64,000 bases of DNA, from assembly GCA_003667245.1 (NCBI GenBank), contig RCNN01000015.1, forward strand, positions 62,001 through 126,000. The letters run 5' to 3'. Numbering within the stretch: the stretch's first letter is position 1; every line of letters starts with the position of its first letter. Positions 1 to 12,885 of the stretch are shown here, one piece after another. The notes beneath the pieces were generated by a model that was not told where the DNA came from, searched no databases, and saw only the letters and a program-made list of their open reading frames with translations. Position numbers and translations under genes: made by a program. The stretch comes from Heterostelium multicystogenum (Eukaryota > Evosea > Eumycetozoa > Acytosteliales > Acytosteliaceae).

Positions 1-212
1 AAAAGACCTAGCGGTGAAGTTTGGCAAAAGATGAAAAAACAAAAAAAAAAGGATTTTTTGATGAATTTAATTTGGAATTGATTGGATTTTTTTGAGACTC
101 AAAAATTCATTCCTGCAAATCAACTTGTGGCTTTACTTTAATCCAACAAAATTCATTTTACAAATCACACAAATATATATATATAAAGATTGAAGAACAA
201 ATATATATTAAA

Positions 213-1716
213 ATGGGAGATAGATTTGTTTTGTCTGTCACACGTTTATAACTATCAACTATTACCAATTATCTGAAATGAAATCGATCAAATTGTATTT
301 ACTTTAGTGTGCAAGAGATGGTATGAACAAGAGAAAATATCTACCGAAATCCAATGATCAATTCACTCAGCTATTTTTAAATGACAATTCTTGTATGGTG
401 AATACATTGGATTTTAAACAAACATCGATATCAATATTAACAATCATGATTAAGATGATGAGCCTGACTTTACAATACCTAAGAATATCGATAATATTTT
501 TTTAGCATTCAGCAAATCAAAGATGCACAAATTTACCAATGTCATTCAAAGAGAAACTTGAGGAATCAAATGTGAACAAGATTTTATATTATGTTCGGTT
601 GAAAACTAATTTCGGTCAGTTTCCTGAGAATATAAAGACACTGTAATCTGGACCATGTGGATAGAGTGGAGGAGCTGGAAAAATGCCTGCCAAGCTCCCT
701 GAAGACCCTAGGATTCAATAGCAACTTTAATCTTAACATTACATTTCCTTTATCATCTAGTATCACATACCTTGAATTTTCTGATGAATACAGGTACCTA
801 TTGAATCAAGTATTCTACCACCTTACCTGCAAGTTCTTAAATGTCCAAAATCAAATCTAGAAATCGGATCTGCAGATGAAATACGACTTCCACAGACTTT
901 GAAGGAAATGAGTGTAAACAATAGTTGGCTACAATACATCAAGGACTTGCCCCTTGCTAGATAAACTTTTATTCTATATTTTTTACGTGAAATTGGACCT
1001 TCTACTTTTACAACAAGGTGGACATTCTCTTTCGGTTACCCAACTTTATCTTATAAACTACCGAACAATACTCAGAGTAGGAGTGCTACCAACACAAACT
1101 AAGAATCTTAGATCTACGTTATGGAAACTTAAAATGCGAACCCAATGCTCTTTTACACTTGGATAAACTTGAGGATTTGAGCTTCTATGGTCCGATAGTA
1201 GAATCACTGGGAAGACTACCTTCAAGCCTATTTGATATTAAATATTTTCAACAATAATAGGAAAATCAATGAATTCTGTCAGATACCTCAAGGTCTAAGA
1301 GAACTTAGGATGGTTGGAACTGGAAATGAAGCCATAACGAGCGAATCACTACCTCAATCACTCCAACATCTAGAGGTAGAATTTGTAAGCTCATATCCAA
1401 TTACAAATCGAATCACTTCCGAATGGAATTGAATCCTTAAAAATTGATGGAAAATTCACCTTTAAACATCCAGAATCACTCCCCTAGTTCACTTAAATCA
1501 ATCAGTGTCAACTATTATTTCTTGAAAAACAATCCAATCATTCCATTATCAATTACTTCATTCACAATCTTATTTAAACACTCAACATCCTTCGCTAGAC
1601 GACTAAACAATGATCTCATACTCATTACCTATAAAAAACACAAATGCTTTAAGATCATACATTTTTCACAATTTGAAAGGTTGTTGGATGTATTGAACCA
1701 GAATACTATGTATTAG
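213..1716 (+). pseudogene. F-box/FNIP-repeat-like protein gene, broken in many frames
   Basis: The conceptual protein jumps between frames but keeps one style: short hydrophobic repeats built on a phrase such as LPSSLKTLGFNSNF, LPQSLQHLEVEF or SPSSLKSISVNYY. That is the pattern of dictyostelid FNIP/leucine-rich-type repeat proteins. After a TTTACTTTAG acceptor near 308 the sequence can be read as VCKRWYEQEK, which resembles the end of an F-box helix, so an F-box plus repeat architecture is likely. In the family such proteins are thought to be ubiquitin-ligase adaptors; that role is inferred here. At least five frame changes are needed between 300 and 1716 and the first exon is not clear. It may be a decayed copy of this expanded family, or an intact gene damaged by base-calling indels like its neighbours. 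Confidence 0.5.
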
Positions 1717-2402
1717 TTAAGTAAATGAATCATAACAACGAAACAATATTATTATTATTAAAATGTGAAATTTTAAATATATAAATATAGTATTAAATAA
1801 TAAATATATATAATTTATTTTAATTGACACATATGTGTGTGTTTGTTTCGTCCAATGCAATTCTGGACAACAACGAATAAAATTAGTACATAGGATTGAT
1901 ATGTTGGTTTCAAGATGTAATAAATAAATATGTAATTGTTGTGAATTTCCGAATAAAAATTTTAATATTATCTTAATCTGATGGTGATGCTGTGTTAAAA
2001 AATAGTAGAAATAAGAGTAATACTAATTTTTGTAAAATATTGGTAATGTTGTTGCTGTTGTTATTTACTAACTAAAATAAAAATAGAATTACAAACTTTT
2101 GGATATTTTTATTGTATTTTATTCTATTTTTTTATTTATATGATTTAAATAATGGTATTTATTATTATATAATCATACCATTCCATATGCTTGATTTGTA
2201 TACAAAATACAACAAACATTAATACAAATTTTAGTATAGGAAACATTAAAAGAAATTAACATTAACGTATTTAATTAATATTTTCAAAAACTTGAAATTA
2301 AAGGTTGTAATATTATTGTATCAACTATAAAATTCAATTTAGTATTTTCCAGTTGTACTATTAGAGTATTATTAAATTAAATGTACAATCATTGAATGAA
2401 TA
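1717..2402. other. AT-rich spacer
   Basis: No coding segment, RNA gene or repeat array was recognised. The stretch is very A/T-rich with TAT/AAT runs, and should hold the 3' end of the left gene and the promoter of the transporter at 2403. Confidence 0.6.
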
Positions 2403-3988
2403 ATGACTATCGATAGAGTTAATATTTCATCGGAGGATGAAGTCTACTTCCCAAAAGAAGAGAAAAAATTCTATCCATTTCGTGCATTTGGCAACACTGT
2501 AAAATCATTTGCGGGTGCTGGATCATTTGCATTTCCGTAGGTTAAGTTTACATTATGATCGATCATTAATTAATTATTTCTCTAACTTCGAATGTTATGA
2601 CTTTGGAATATTAAAACATTAGGTGGGCAATACAGCAGGCTGGTATTTTCATAGGATCCATTGGTTTGGTTTTAATTGCATTATTGTCAAACTATACAAT
2701 GAGACTTCTACTTCGATGTAATATTAAATTAACGGAGAACAGAGGAAAGGATTTGCCTCCACCCTCTTATTCGGATATTGCCGGACATGCCTATGGTAGA
2801 CCTGGCGAATTAATTTTGTGCTTTATGAACTTCTCAGTTACCATGGCAATTTGTATTGCATATCTTATTCTCATTGGCCAAAACTTTGGGGATTTATGTA
2901 ATTATAATCAACAAACCATAATTTGGTTCATAATGCCAATTGCAATACTTCTCTGCTTTCTACCAGATATGTATGATTAAAACTTATAATTATTGGCCAG
3001 AGCCCTTGAAATTAACAATCTACTCCAATTTCTACTAGGAAATATCTATCATACTCCAGCATATTTGGAGTAGTATCACTGCTTTTGGCAATGGGTACAG
3101 TTCTTGTGTATGGTGGATTGGATTACAGTATCAAACCCTATGATGAATACAAAGTGGATTATACCAAAGTGCCGCTCTGGTTTGGTGTAGCAGCATTCTT
3201 TTTCTGTGATCATATTATCATTGTGCCTCTGTCGCATGCAAGTGGCGATGTGAAACGATACCAAAGAGTTCTTGATTATTCAATGATTTTATCAGCATTA
3301 TAAATATGGCATTTGCCATTCTTGGATATTTCTATTTCTATTTCTTTGTCGATCCAGACACGGGAGAGGTAGGAGTTCCATCAGCCATTACAAAAGTATT
3401 GCCAAACGGTGCATTTGCCAATGTAGTCAGAATATGTGTTGTCTAGAGTTGATCTGCTCCTATCGATTGTTTTTGGCGCTGGAATGAATGTTGTTGAATC
3501 ATCGGTAAGAGTATTCTATCAACATTTTGCTGCCTTTCCACCTGAGTTCATAGAAGCAGAGGTGGCAAACGAAGTGGTGAATGGTGAAGTCGTGAAAAAA
3601 GATAAAGTGGAATGCGTCGAGTCAATTGATGATGAAGTCGGTGTAAGCTCTAGTGGCGAATATGAAAGGTTGAAGCAAAAGAAATTACCAAGCCAAAGAA
3701 ATGGTTTTTCTCGAGAAATTGGAAGTTCTATGTTCTCAGGCTAATGTTGAATGTGGCATTGCGGCAGTTGGAACTACGATCAAGAACTTTGGCTCCTACA
3801 CATCGCTGATTGGATCATTGATGCTAGCAGTAACAGGCTTTATAGTTCCACCTCTGGTCTACCTACGATACTTCCCCGAGCAATCGAGATTCTTATTTGC
3901 CTCGCATATTGCCATCATTGTTTTTGGTGTAGCAGCCACAGCATATGGCACCTATCAATCCATTGTAGAGATCATACATTCGCCCTAA
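2403..3988 (+). CDS. AAAP-family amino-acid transporter (frames interrupted)
   Basis: Multi-pass membrane protein of the amino acid/auxin permease (AAAP) family, expected to move amino acids across the plasma or a vacuolar membrane. Exon 1 (2403-2536) reads MTIDRVNISSEDEVYFPKEE and ends in the family's first helix, GAGSFAFP. A GTAGGT...TTAG intron (2537-2622) joins it to PWAIQQAGIFIGSIGLVLI. A second intron (2971-3038) restores P-D-M-K-Y-L. About ten hydrophobic segments follow, including FGAGMNVVESS and a last pair near LIGSLMLAVTGFIVPPLVYL. A hydrophilic acidic loop (EVANEVVNGEVVKKDK region, about 3560-3690) precedes the final helices. One-base frame changes are needed near 3300, twice near 3440-3470 and once near 3700; the two near 3440-3470 restore LELICSYPIVFGAG. 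The substrate cannot be told. Confidence 0.75.
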
Positions 3989-4939
3989 GTTGGTATCAAG
4001 CATGTCGAATCTAATCTATGTACTTCACAATGTGAACCAGGATTTAAAGTAATATAGAGAAATCATAATCATACTAATCATACATCTTTGCATGAAGATG
4101 GCATGCCACTATCATGATTTATTAACATCAAAACAGAACACACATGTTTGTTTGCAAACAAAACCAATTAAAATAATAAATAAAAATATTTTTGGTTGTA
4201 AGGAAATATGTCCTCCAATACTCGAGTTATTTACATTTGTTGTCAGGAATTCTCTCTTTTTGTTTTTTTCTCTCTTTACCAACACAACAACTCTTTCTTG
4301 TTTCAAATTCCCCCAACTTTGTATAAACTAATAATAACAACCCACCACCACCAAAACTACTACCACCCATAGAGCTAACAACATTTAACACAACACCGTC
4401 AATCAAACAACACTCAACGGCCATCAGACAAACAACAAATAAAAAACTAGTAGTTATTTTATTTTAAACATCACCCTCATTTGCATAATAATATATATGT
4501 ATATACAGATATCATAGCAACATCAACATCACAATTGTATTATTATAGATATATTATTTATTTATTCTTACCTTATTTCTATTTTAAAACATTTAAATTC
4601 AATTCACACTCACACCCTCACTCACTCGCTAACTTCCCCACTCACGCTATACCCTATTAACCCTAGCACTAGTGATCCTATAAACAGAAGCACAACTATC
4701 ATCATATTGAGATATTTATTATTATTTGTAGAGGATAGCTTAAGTTAATTAGATAATTAATTTGAAATTTCTTATCTGATTTCTCTTTACTTTATTATTC
4801 AATTTATATTATATTATATTATATTGTTATATATATACACAATATTTAATTTTAAGTGTTAAATATATAGTTATTTATTTATTATTATTATTTATTATTT
4901 ATTACTTCATAGATGGTTGAACATAGATATCAATGAACT
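3989..4939. other. Spacer upstream of the TBC gene
   Basis: Low-complexity A/T-rich DNA with C-rich/A-rich patches (ACCACCACC, CACTCACACCCTCACTC near 4600-4640) that could be promoter elements for the TBC gene. Short open frames here have no protein-like composition. No RNA gene recognised. Confidence 0.5.
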
Positions 4940-6905
4940 ATGGAGCCTTTTATAACTTTTGATGATATTAGATTACAGTTCAGTAAGACTCATAATCAGT
5001 TTCGACCAAATATAGAATATGACGAAGATGATCATCATTCATTTCACAACAACATAAATCATATTGAACATCTTAGAATTGAGGATGAAGAAGATGGAGA
5101 AGAAGATGTTGATAATGATAATTCAAATGTGCAGCAGCATACTGAACAACAATGTATAGACAATGATAATAACAGAAGCAGCAGTACTTTGATTGAACAA
5201 ATAAAACAAGATTTAGATAGTAACTATAATTATAATAGTATAGAGAATATTAATAATAATGATATATTAGAACATGTAAATATAAATGAAAGTAGTAATA
5301 GCAATAGTAGTAGTAGTAGTAGTAACAGCTGCTGTGGAGATACTGAGCATGATGTTGAGGAGCTGGAAGATGATAATAGTGATAGCACAAATACTACATC
5401 AACTACCACTACAACAACAACAATATGATAAGAGATACAACAGAGAATGATGAAGAGGAGCTCAGATCTTTGGATGAAAAAAGTAGATGAATTCGTCTCA
5501 CTCATCATACATGAACCACACACTGGCTTGACCATCTATGATAACTATGGATTCTTGGTCGACCAAGACATGGTTCAGGTGCATTTGATTTACAAAGACA
5601 AGTTTGTGCGACAGGAGAAATATCGCAAGCAACAGTGGCTCGACTTTATTGAGGGAAACCCTGGTGCGTTTCAGCAGCTGTCGTTGGCACAGTCGCCTAT
5701 GGCGTCAGAAACAACCACCTATCGTCGCGTGGCGCCACCCAAGCCACTAAAAGAGATGATTCGTCGGGTGTGCCAACAGACTTTCGTTCTTCTGTCTGGC
5801 TGAGATGCAGCGGTGCCTATCTCCGTCTTGCAGCCAACCCAGACGAGTACTACAACATCCTCAAAGTGTACAGTGGAAAACAATCGATTGCGACCAAGCA
5901 GATTGCAATGGACATAGACCGTACATTCCCAGACCACAAGTATCTCAACACCCTCGAACACATGGAAACACTGTCTCGAGTATTAACAGCGTATTCATGG
6001 AGAAATCGTAACTATCAACAAAATCAAACCAAACGATGAAATTTCATTATCTAACATGATTACCATACTCTAGCAAAAGTTGGATATTGTCAGTGTATGA
6101 ATTTTATAGTTGGATATTTATTGTTACATATGAGTGAACATGAAGCATATTGGGTAAGAACATTGTTGTTGGCAATATTGCCTATCATCATGGCTCATAG
6201 CATCGTTATTGACTATTTCTTTTTCGATACACCAAGACACTTGTATCTATTATTGAAGATATTTTACCAAGCGAATACTTTACTTCGACTATGATTGATC
6301 TGTCAGTGGATGTCAGGTTTGTTTTTGGATGAGATGCTACAAAAGAAACTACCTAAGCTTCACAAGCACTTCACAAGTCTGAATCTATCGCTGCCTTTTA
6401 ATCATGACACAGTGGTTCCTCTGTATAATGGCCACAGCCACACCCACCGAAACCACTTTTTAGAATATGGGATGTATTTTTCGCTGAAGGATCTAAAGTA
6501 CTTTTTAGATTTGCTCTGGCGATCTTTAAGATCAATGAAGAGAAGTTGCTCACTTGTAAAGATTACAACACACTATACCAATTTGATAAGAGTATGTAGA
6601 CCGCCAAGAAAACATTGCAAATGTTTGGATTCGTTACTTACCACTTTGTACTTTAGAAACTACCTTCAATGATGTATGACGCAGATTTATTAATTGATTA
6701 TGCATTCAATAAGATTGGTTCGTTCCCTATGAAGATGGTCGAGTCAGAAACGAAAGAGAGTAAGGTGATTGTATTCAACGAGTATATCGAGTTCCAAATG
6801 ATGAGAAACGGAATTAGAAAGTCAGAATACCAGCAAAACAAAGCAACAACAATCCAAAGAAATCACCAAACACTACTTTCCAAAAAGAAAAACCGCAACA
6901 CATAA
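4940..6905 (+). CDS. TBC-domain Rab GTPase-activating protein (frames interrupted)
   Basis: Expected to stimulate GTP hydrolysis by a Rab GTPase in membrane traffic. The N-terminal 160 residues are acidic and Asn/Ser/Thr-rich. The TBC domain starts with a GVPTDFRSSVWLRCSGAY block and continues through DIDRTFPDHKYL, the arginine-finger motif of this family (I-x-x-D-x-x-R). An intron (6008-6073) rejoins YSWRNPKVGYCQCMNFIVG, which supplies the second TBC motif, Y-C-Q-x-M-N. A second intron follows EAYW (donor GTAAGA near 6152) and rejoins TLVSIIEDILPSEYF. Later blocks are FRIWDVFFAEGSKVLFR and YDADLLIDYAFNKIGSFPM. Frame changes are needed near 5425, 5478, 5768 (GGG), 6314 (T run) and 6468 (T5). 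Two in-frame TAG codons remain, at 6597 and 6654. The family call is solid; the target Rab is unknown. Confidence 0.8.
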
Positions 6906-7170
6906 CCAATGACCAATAAACATCTGTATCATATCAATTCATGGATTGTCTGTTTAAATTACATTGAAGGAATTTGATTTGACCAAATTCATAACAAAAT
7001 GATATTTTGCAATTTTTTGGACCTGACGTTTCTTTTGAGGTTTTTTTCTTGTATTCATGAAGTTGCAAGATCTGAAAAGGCAAGATCTTCCATTCTTATC
7101 ATCTTGTTGTATACAAATACATTTATACAGATACTTTTATAGATAAATAGATAGATATAATACACTAGAT

Positions 7171-10100
7171 ATGAGTTTTTTTAAGATTATATAAACATAT
7201 ATATCTACAAATTCAAACTTAAAATATATTACCAATACAAACAGATACAGAACTCTAAATAGTAATAGTAATAAACACTGTACAGGAACAACAAGCTTCA
7301 ACTTTGACATTAGCCGTAGTAGCTTGAATTGTATTGATAGAGATGACAATGTTGGAAATAGATACTTTAGTTTAAGCAATTTAAGAAGCAGTCATAAAAA
7401 CAACAACAAATCGGGTGAACAAAACAAAAATAGCAATTCTAATGATAGTAGTAGTGAATTTTAATAAGGACAATAGAAATAGGAAGAAATGGGTGTATAT
7501 GGCATTGGGTCTGACAGTGGGTGTAGGAGCAGCAGGACTCTCATTATTTTGGACTGTAAATAACAATAGCCTTTCTACGGAGACGATGTGCCTACAACAC
7601 TTGTCAGATGACAAAGTGCAATACAAACCAACATGGCAAAATGAATTTTGGATTTTGGCTGTTGAAACAATCGTTGCTCTATGGATTGAGAAGCAACCGG
7701 CATACTGGAAAAGATGTTGATTATGACCACCATTACCAGATGGTACTGAACAGAGTTATAGAATTGATGGATTCCAAAAAATCATTGCGATCAAGACAAC
7801 TTCTCATTGAAATCGTTGGCTTGTTGGTGGAAAAAGAGAGAGTATCGTTGCCTGTATTGCTTAGCAACAAGGCCAGCAGAACTTCACTTGAAAATATGAC
7901 TGATTCGTTGTTGGACATCATGCAAGATGAACCAACTCTCGAAAATCTGATATCTTCATCAGTTGCTCAGTGGATTTCCAAAGACAAAAGATACCGCCAA
8001 ATAGTAGTTAGGCAATTTGGATTTACCAATCTCGCTACACTTCTTCCATACTCTCCACTTTTAAAACAAGAGATCACCCAATATTTAAATGAGACAAAAT
8101 ATCAACTGTATGCTTAAAACAATATTCACACAATATCATTTCCATACTAATTCGTCAATGAATTAACTAATTAGATCAAACGGAGACTAAGGATGGACTA
8201 TTTGATTTGATAGATAGTATGTTTATTCACAAGACAAACATCCCAAGCACAAGAGACACCACCATTATGAACAATCTCTCGATATTCGTTGCCAATCTTT
8301 CATTCTATACCATGAATAGTACAAATACAATATTCAGCATACTCACAAAGATTCTGAACCATACAGACATCTATGGAAATCCCGTTTCATCCATTCAAAT
8401 CAAATCAAATATTGCCAACGCACTTGTAAATCTATCCAACCAAAATATTGACGGTAAGTATTAGGAAAATGATAAACACTGACCGCCTACCAACACTTGT
8501 CCGATATCCTATAGAAAACAGACAATCAAATCATTGTAAAATGAAGGATGGCTGGGAAAGACTAAATGATTGGGTAATGTTAGCCACCAAAAGCGAGAAT
8601 GTCAAGAGCGAAAAGGAATAAGGAATTATTACAAAAACCTACAAACTTTCTTCACTGATTGCATTGGCTAATTTATTATCTATCAATAGTATGCTGTCAA
8701 CTAAATGATTTTTAACCTTGAACCATACTAACATAATATTAATTCAGCCAAAAGACTGAATCTATTTTGGAATTCAATTTCACCGTTGAATATACTATCC
8801 ATTGCCAAAGATACAAAGTCTAATTCTTCAAAGCATCACTCACTGAGGCTATTGGCCAATCTCTCTGCATATGGTATGTGCTGACAGGTCATATTTTAAC
8901 AAGTAACAGGAATTATTTTAACTAACCATTTTTTTGATAATTCATCGATAGAAAATAATGAAACTAGTCTATTGTACACCAAATTAAAAGAAGATGGATT
9001 ATCCAATTTGATTGATTTAATTTTGAAATCCGATCAATACTCCAAACGATATATTTCAAGAACCATTGGAAATATGGCCAGAGATAGTAAGTCATATCAA
9101 TATGGATCTCAAAGATTCTATGCATTGCTAACTTATTCCAATTTCTTTAGAAAATGTGACTGAACATTTGCTAACCAACGATAACTGGAATAAAATTATA
9201 TCTCTTTCAACTGAAAATGATCGGGAGATTGCAAGAAATCTCTCTAGAATCGTAGCCAACATTGCATTTAATGGTATGTACAATTAGGTTGACATGCTAA
9301 ATATCCATTTCACTTATTCCAGTCAAACAATAGATAGTGAAAAGCTAATTTTAAAGAAATCAATTATAACATTGTTGTTGAAATGGTCCAAATCGCCTGA
9401 CGACTTTATCAGAGCAAACTCTATCAGAACCAAAATGTCAATGGCAACCCCAAATCAAAAGATTCCAAAGTATGCTGAAGGTATCTTATTTACTCTATCC
9501 GACGGATCAAGATCAGAAATTCGACTTTGATATCGTATTCATTCATGGAGTGACCGGTCATCCATTTACTACCTGGGGCACTACTCCAATAGCGCCATCG
9601 AATGCCGCTGAAGTAAGTGATCCGAGTCTGCCAGCTTCAATTGCCGAGGCAACTTCCTCTGTTTGTTGGCCGCAACAGTGGGATTCCAAAGGACATTCCA
9701 ATGCTCGTGTTATCAGTGTAGGCTACGATATTTTCCTTTCCTCATGGGGAGGCGGCACTGCCACCCCTTTGTTTGATCAGAGCCAGGCCATCCTGGAGAA
9801 TCTCACACTAGCTGGCGTGGGGACACGTCCACTCATCCTCGTGACACACAGCTTTGGTGGGCTGGTTGCCAAACAGATGCTCAAGCTTGCCAACGAGGAT
9901 CCTCAGCACTACGGACAGCTGCGTGACAACACCAAAGCCGTGGTTTTCTACTCCACTCCTCACTACGGGGCAAACTCGCATCCTATGCACATACACTGGA
10001 CCACGTACTTCGAACGACCAGTGCAATCGCAGACCTACTACCAAAACAGCCAACATGTTGATCTTCTAAACAAGGCAGTTTCCAACTTTTGCAGACAACG

Positions 10101-10381
10101 TTGCAACTCTCTGCTTTGGTGAAACCGAACGAAATATGCTTCCTAAAACAACAACATATGTCTGCTGATAGTCGACCAAGAGAGTGCCAATCCCAAATTT
10201 ACTGGTGACCAACACCAATTCAAAGTCCTCAAAGGTGAATCATCGATCGGTTTGCAAACCAGTAGATCGCAAAGATGAGAAATATACACTTCTCATTGAC
10301 TTCATCAAGAAGATAATCCAACAAGCACAAAACACAGCAAGCACAAACTACACAACAAAAGTAATACTTACCTGGAGATAG
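7171..10381 (+). CDS. SERAC1-like alpha/beta hydrolase with helical-repeat N-terminus
   Basis: Resembles animal SERAC1, which acts in phosphatidylglycerol remodelling at ER-mitochondria contacts. Order: Asn/Ser-rich leader; one membrane segment (KKWVYMALGLTVGVGAAGLS, about 7489-7548); a series of short exons (7.6-9.4 kb) coding alpha-helical, armadillo-like repeats such as RLLANLSAY, YISRTIGNMARD and ARNLSRIVANIAFN; then the hydrolase domain, with FDFDIVFIHGVTGHPFTTWG and the nucleophile elbow THSFGGLVAKQML (the Ser of S-x-G-G). The C-terminal block SVCKPVDRKDEKYTLLIDFI carries the family's late conserved region. Introns have TAG/AG acceptors. Frame changes sit at T4 (about 7462), GG (about 9480) and several places after 10070. 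The start is uncertain: an ATG at 7171 is in frame but followed by a stop eight codons on, so the true start may be downstream or in an unseen exon. Confidence 0.8.
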
Positions 10382-11221
10382 GTAGTTGTAAACAATTGTA
10401 TTATATGTATATCGATCGAAACCATACAAACTTGGATGACTTAATAAATTACCAAAAGTTTATTTACTGTAAAGCCAAGCCAAAAGCTAAACGTTTAAGG
10501 CAAAAAGATTATAATATTTATTATCAGAGTTGATGTATATTAATTTAAAATGGAATATGATAACAATGCAAATTTGTTAGTTTTTAATCAAATTACACGT
10601 AATCAATTTCATCAAACAGCAAACAATGTTCGATCAACAGCTCTAAACAGTCAAGCATGAACCAACCACAATCTTGCATATTATTGCTTTGAAGATTGAT
10701 TCATCTGTTTTTAGAGATTGATAATTGTTGACTTGAGCATATGTTACCCGATGTTAAGTGACGTGTGGGGGTTGCTTATTGTCTGACCCGTACACAAGTT
10801 TGATCATTTTATTGTTAACAATAAATTCGAGTTGTAAGTCTTAAAAAGGTTGTTTTTAAGCAACAAGAGTTACAACACCATCAGATGAAAATACAAAAAC
10901 GTGCAAGATCGCCTCAGTGACTAAATATTAGTTGTTCTGTCTTTTGGTTATTTTTGTTGTTTTGTGGTTGTTTCAATTCTTATTTTTATTTAACTTTTAT
11001 GATTTGTTTTTTTATGAACAAAAAGTAACCCCCAAATGTACCACCATGATATATGTAAATGTAAAATAATGAAAAAAAAAACAAAATAGAATAGAATTTC
11101 ATAATAATTCTTATTATTAAACTAACAGTACAACGCAATTCCATATTAAGATTAGAACAAACAACATTTATTTAAATTTAAATTTATTTTACGATATTGG
11201 ACGATAAGCTATTTAAGAAGA
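10382..11221. other. Spacer with one 36-codon open frame
   Basis: Mostly A/T-rich non-coding DNA between SERAC1-like and HIG1 genes. A short open frame at 10550-10660 starts MEYDNNANLLVFNQ and ends in TGA. It is Asn/Gln-rich and could be chance, so it is not called as a gene. The block 10740-10800 (ACCCGATGTTAAGTGACGTG...) is less A/T-rich than the rest and might be a regulatory or untranslated stretch. Confidence 0.4.
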
Positions 11222-11683
11222 ATGTCTGCAGATGCTAATTTCAACAAACAAAATCAACAAATAGATAATAATAATAATAATAATAATAGCATTGCTACTA
11301 ATACCACTTCACATAGTGCCGATTTAAATAAGACAATGTCAGATCATTCCTCCTCCTCCCATAATACTGCCACCCCTGCTGATGAGACTGTTCTTGCAAA
11401 GATGCAAAAGAAGTTCGTCATTCCACCTCCACCAAAGTCATTGGTCGATGGAGCCAAGCGTGACTACCTCCTCGTAGGTGGTGCCTGCGCAACTGTCCTC
11501 ATGCTTTCTGCTGGTGTGTTCAATCACGTCAGAGGTGGAAGCTCTGCAACCACAGGTAAACTCCTCAAGGGTAGAATCTGGGCACAAGCCATTACCGTTG
11601 GTCTCATGGGTTTCTATGCCTTCAACTACTCACAATCCATCAACGACGATAACAGAAAGAAGCAAAAGGTTGTCCTGTCATAA
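11222..11683 (+). CDS. HIG1-domain mitochondrial inner-membrane protein
   Basis: A 153-residue, single-exon gene, intact in one frame. The first 55 residues are Asn/Ser/Thr-rich, followed by KFVIPPPPKSLVDGAKRDYL. Two membrane segments follow: YLLVGGACATVLMLSAGVF and WAQAITVGLMGFYAFNY. The second is introduced by LLKGRIWAQAITVG, which matches the R-x-W/V-x-A-Q-x-x-T-V signature of HIG1 (hypoxia-induced gene 1/Rcf1) proteins, small hairpin proteins of respiratory supercomplexes. A role in respiratory-chain assembly is inferred from the family. The start ATG follows an A-rich leader (AAGAATG), usual for dictyostelids. Confidence 0.75.
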   Translation: MSADANFNKQNQQIDNNNNNNNSIATNTTSHSADLNKTMSDHSSSSHNTATPADETVLAKMQKKFVIPPPPKSLVDGAKRDYLLVGGACATVLMLSAGVFNHVRGGSSATTGKLLKGRIWAQAITVGLMGFYAFNYSQSINDDNRKKQKVVLS

Positions 11684-12191
11684 GTCAACACGAATATACC
11701 AATATATTTTTCAAGAAAGAGTTTATAACTTTGTGTAAATAATAGTTTAAAATCAACTTCAAACTCAACATTAACAAACAAACAATACGCACAAACAGCA
11801 ACAACAACAATAGATTCCTCAAAATCTTATTAGAACAATCATGTATAAACAAAAATCAATCAGGCTTCAATATTGATTTTATAATCAATAGTTAATTAAA
11901 CATCAAAAAACCATTATCACAATTATAATCTCTTTCAAACTAAAGAATTATAATAATCTGCTTCCTTATTCTTCCTCTTACAATAATCTTCTCCTAATTC
12001 TTCCTCTTATAATAAACTTTATTTAAACATAGATTAGTAATCTATGAATTCATTCAAATATGCAATTGGTTGATATAGTACAGTACAACTCAATAATTTA
12101 TTATTGACAGTTAAATTTGAGACAGAAAGATGTTAAATTCTAAAGACTCTTATGTTCACTTTAATTGATTCTATTCATTGTTTGGTTGTGT
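11684..12191. other. Convergent spacer
   Basis: Between the plus-strand HIG1 gene and the minus-strand membrane-protein gene, so it holds two 3' ends. C/T-rich patches around 11960-12010 (CTTCCTTATTCTTCCTCTT) are seen. No gene recognised. Confidence 0.5.
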
Positions 12192-12885
12192 TTAATTAAT
12201 AACTTTACGCGATAATACAATTGCCAATACGACTAAACCTAGTATTGCGCTGAGCCAGAATGTACATGTTTGTCTCGATTTTAGTTTCTTTTTGTCTTTC
12301 TTGCCTGTGCAGCATGTGATGCACGACACGAAAAACGTTGGGATTGCAAATGCAAAGACAACACTGACTAACATGAGAATCGATGCTTTAAGACTTTTGT
12401 CTGAGCTAACGCTGTACTGAATGGAATAGCTAACATCTGCCATGTATTCAACGTAAATAAGTACCTGACCAGCTTTGCTGGTGACAGTTGGTTGGGGAGT
12501 GGTGGCATCAACGGAGTACTTGGCCAACTCCTCATCTGTCATCAGTTCACCAGCAATGATAAACAATGTATTATTCTCTGCAACCAAACCTGAAGCGTAT
12601 TGCAATGTAACATAAATCTCTGTTGGGTAGTATCCAATACCGATATCCGGCATAATTTTCCAACAATATGGTTCGGCATTACCATTAACTGTAATTACAC
12701 CTGAAGTCGATGTATATCTAGTACATGTATCTATAGATTAGATTTTATTGGATGTTAACATTACCATCTAAGTATAGTGTCATGTCTAACTCTAAAGTTG
12801 ATAGCATACCATTTGTATATTGTGACCAACTTGATTCCACTAAGCAATATAGCAAAACAATTGCTAAAAATGTCTTATAATACAT
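12192..12885 (-). CDS. Secreted-type membrane protein, unknown family
   Basis: Two exons on the minus strand: 12885-12765 and 12730-12192, joined across a 34-base gap with donor GTAATG and acceptor CTATAG. The join gives an uninterrupted 219-residue protein. It starts with a signal peptide (MYYKTFLAIVLLYCLVESSW), then a roughly 130-residue extracytoplasmic domain with CTRYTSTSGVITV, an EPYCWKIMPDIGIGYYPTE block and conserved-looking aromatic positions. Two hydrophobic segments close it: ILMLVSVVFAFAIPTFFVSC and TFWLSAILGLVVLAIVLS, separated by a Lys-rich Cys-containing loop (TCCTGKKDKKKLKSRQTC). No known domain was recognised. The intron is unusually short at 34 bases, which is a reason for some caution about the join. 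Confidence 0.6.

Noticed and set aside
4092..4424. Overlapping open frames on both strands
   Set aside because: Composition follows the local CA/TT-rich repeats; no protein-like pattern or splice sites.
6597..6656. Stop-codon recoding in the TBC gene
   Set aside because: Other genes here end normally at TAG/TAA/TGA, and two isolated TAGs in one gene are more simply errors or a null allele.
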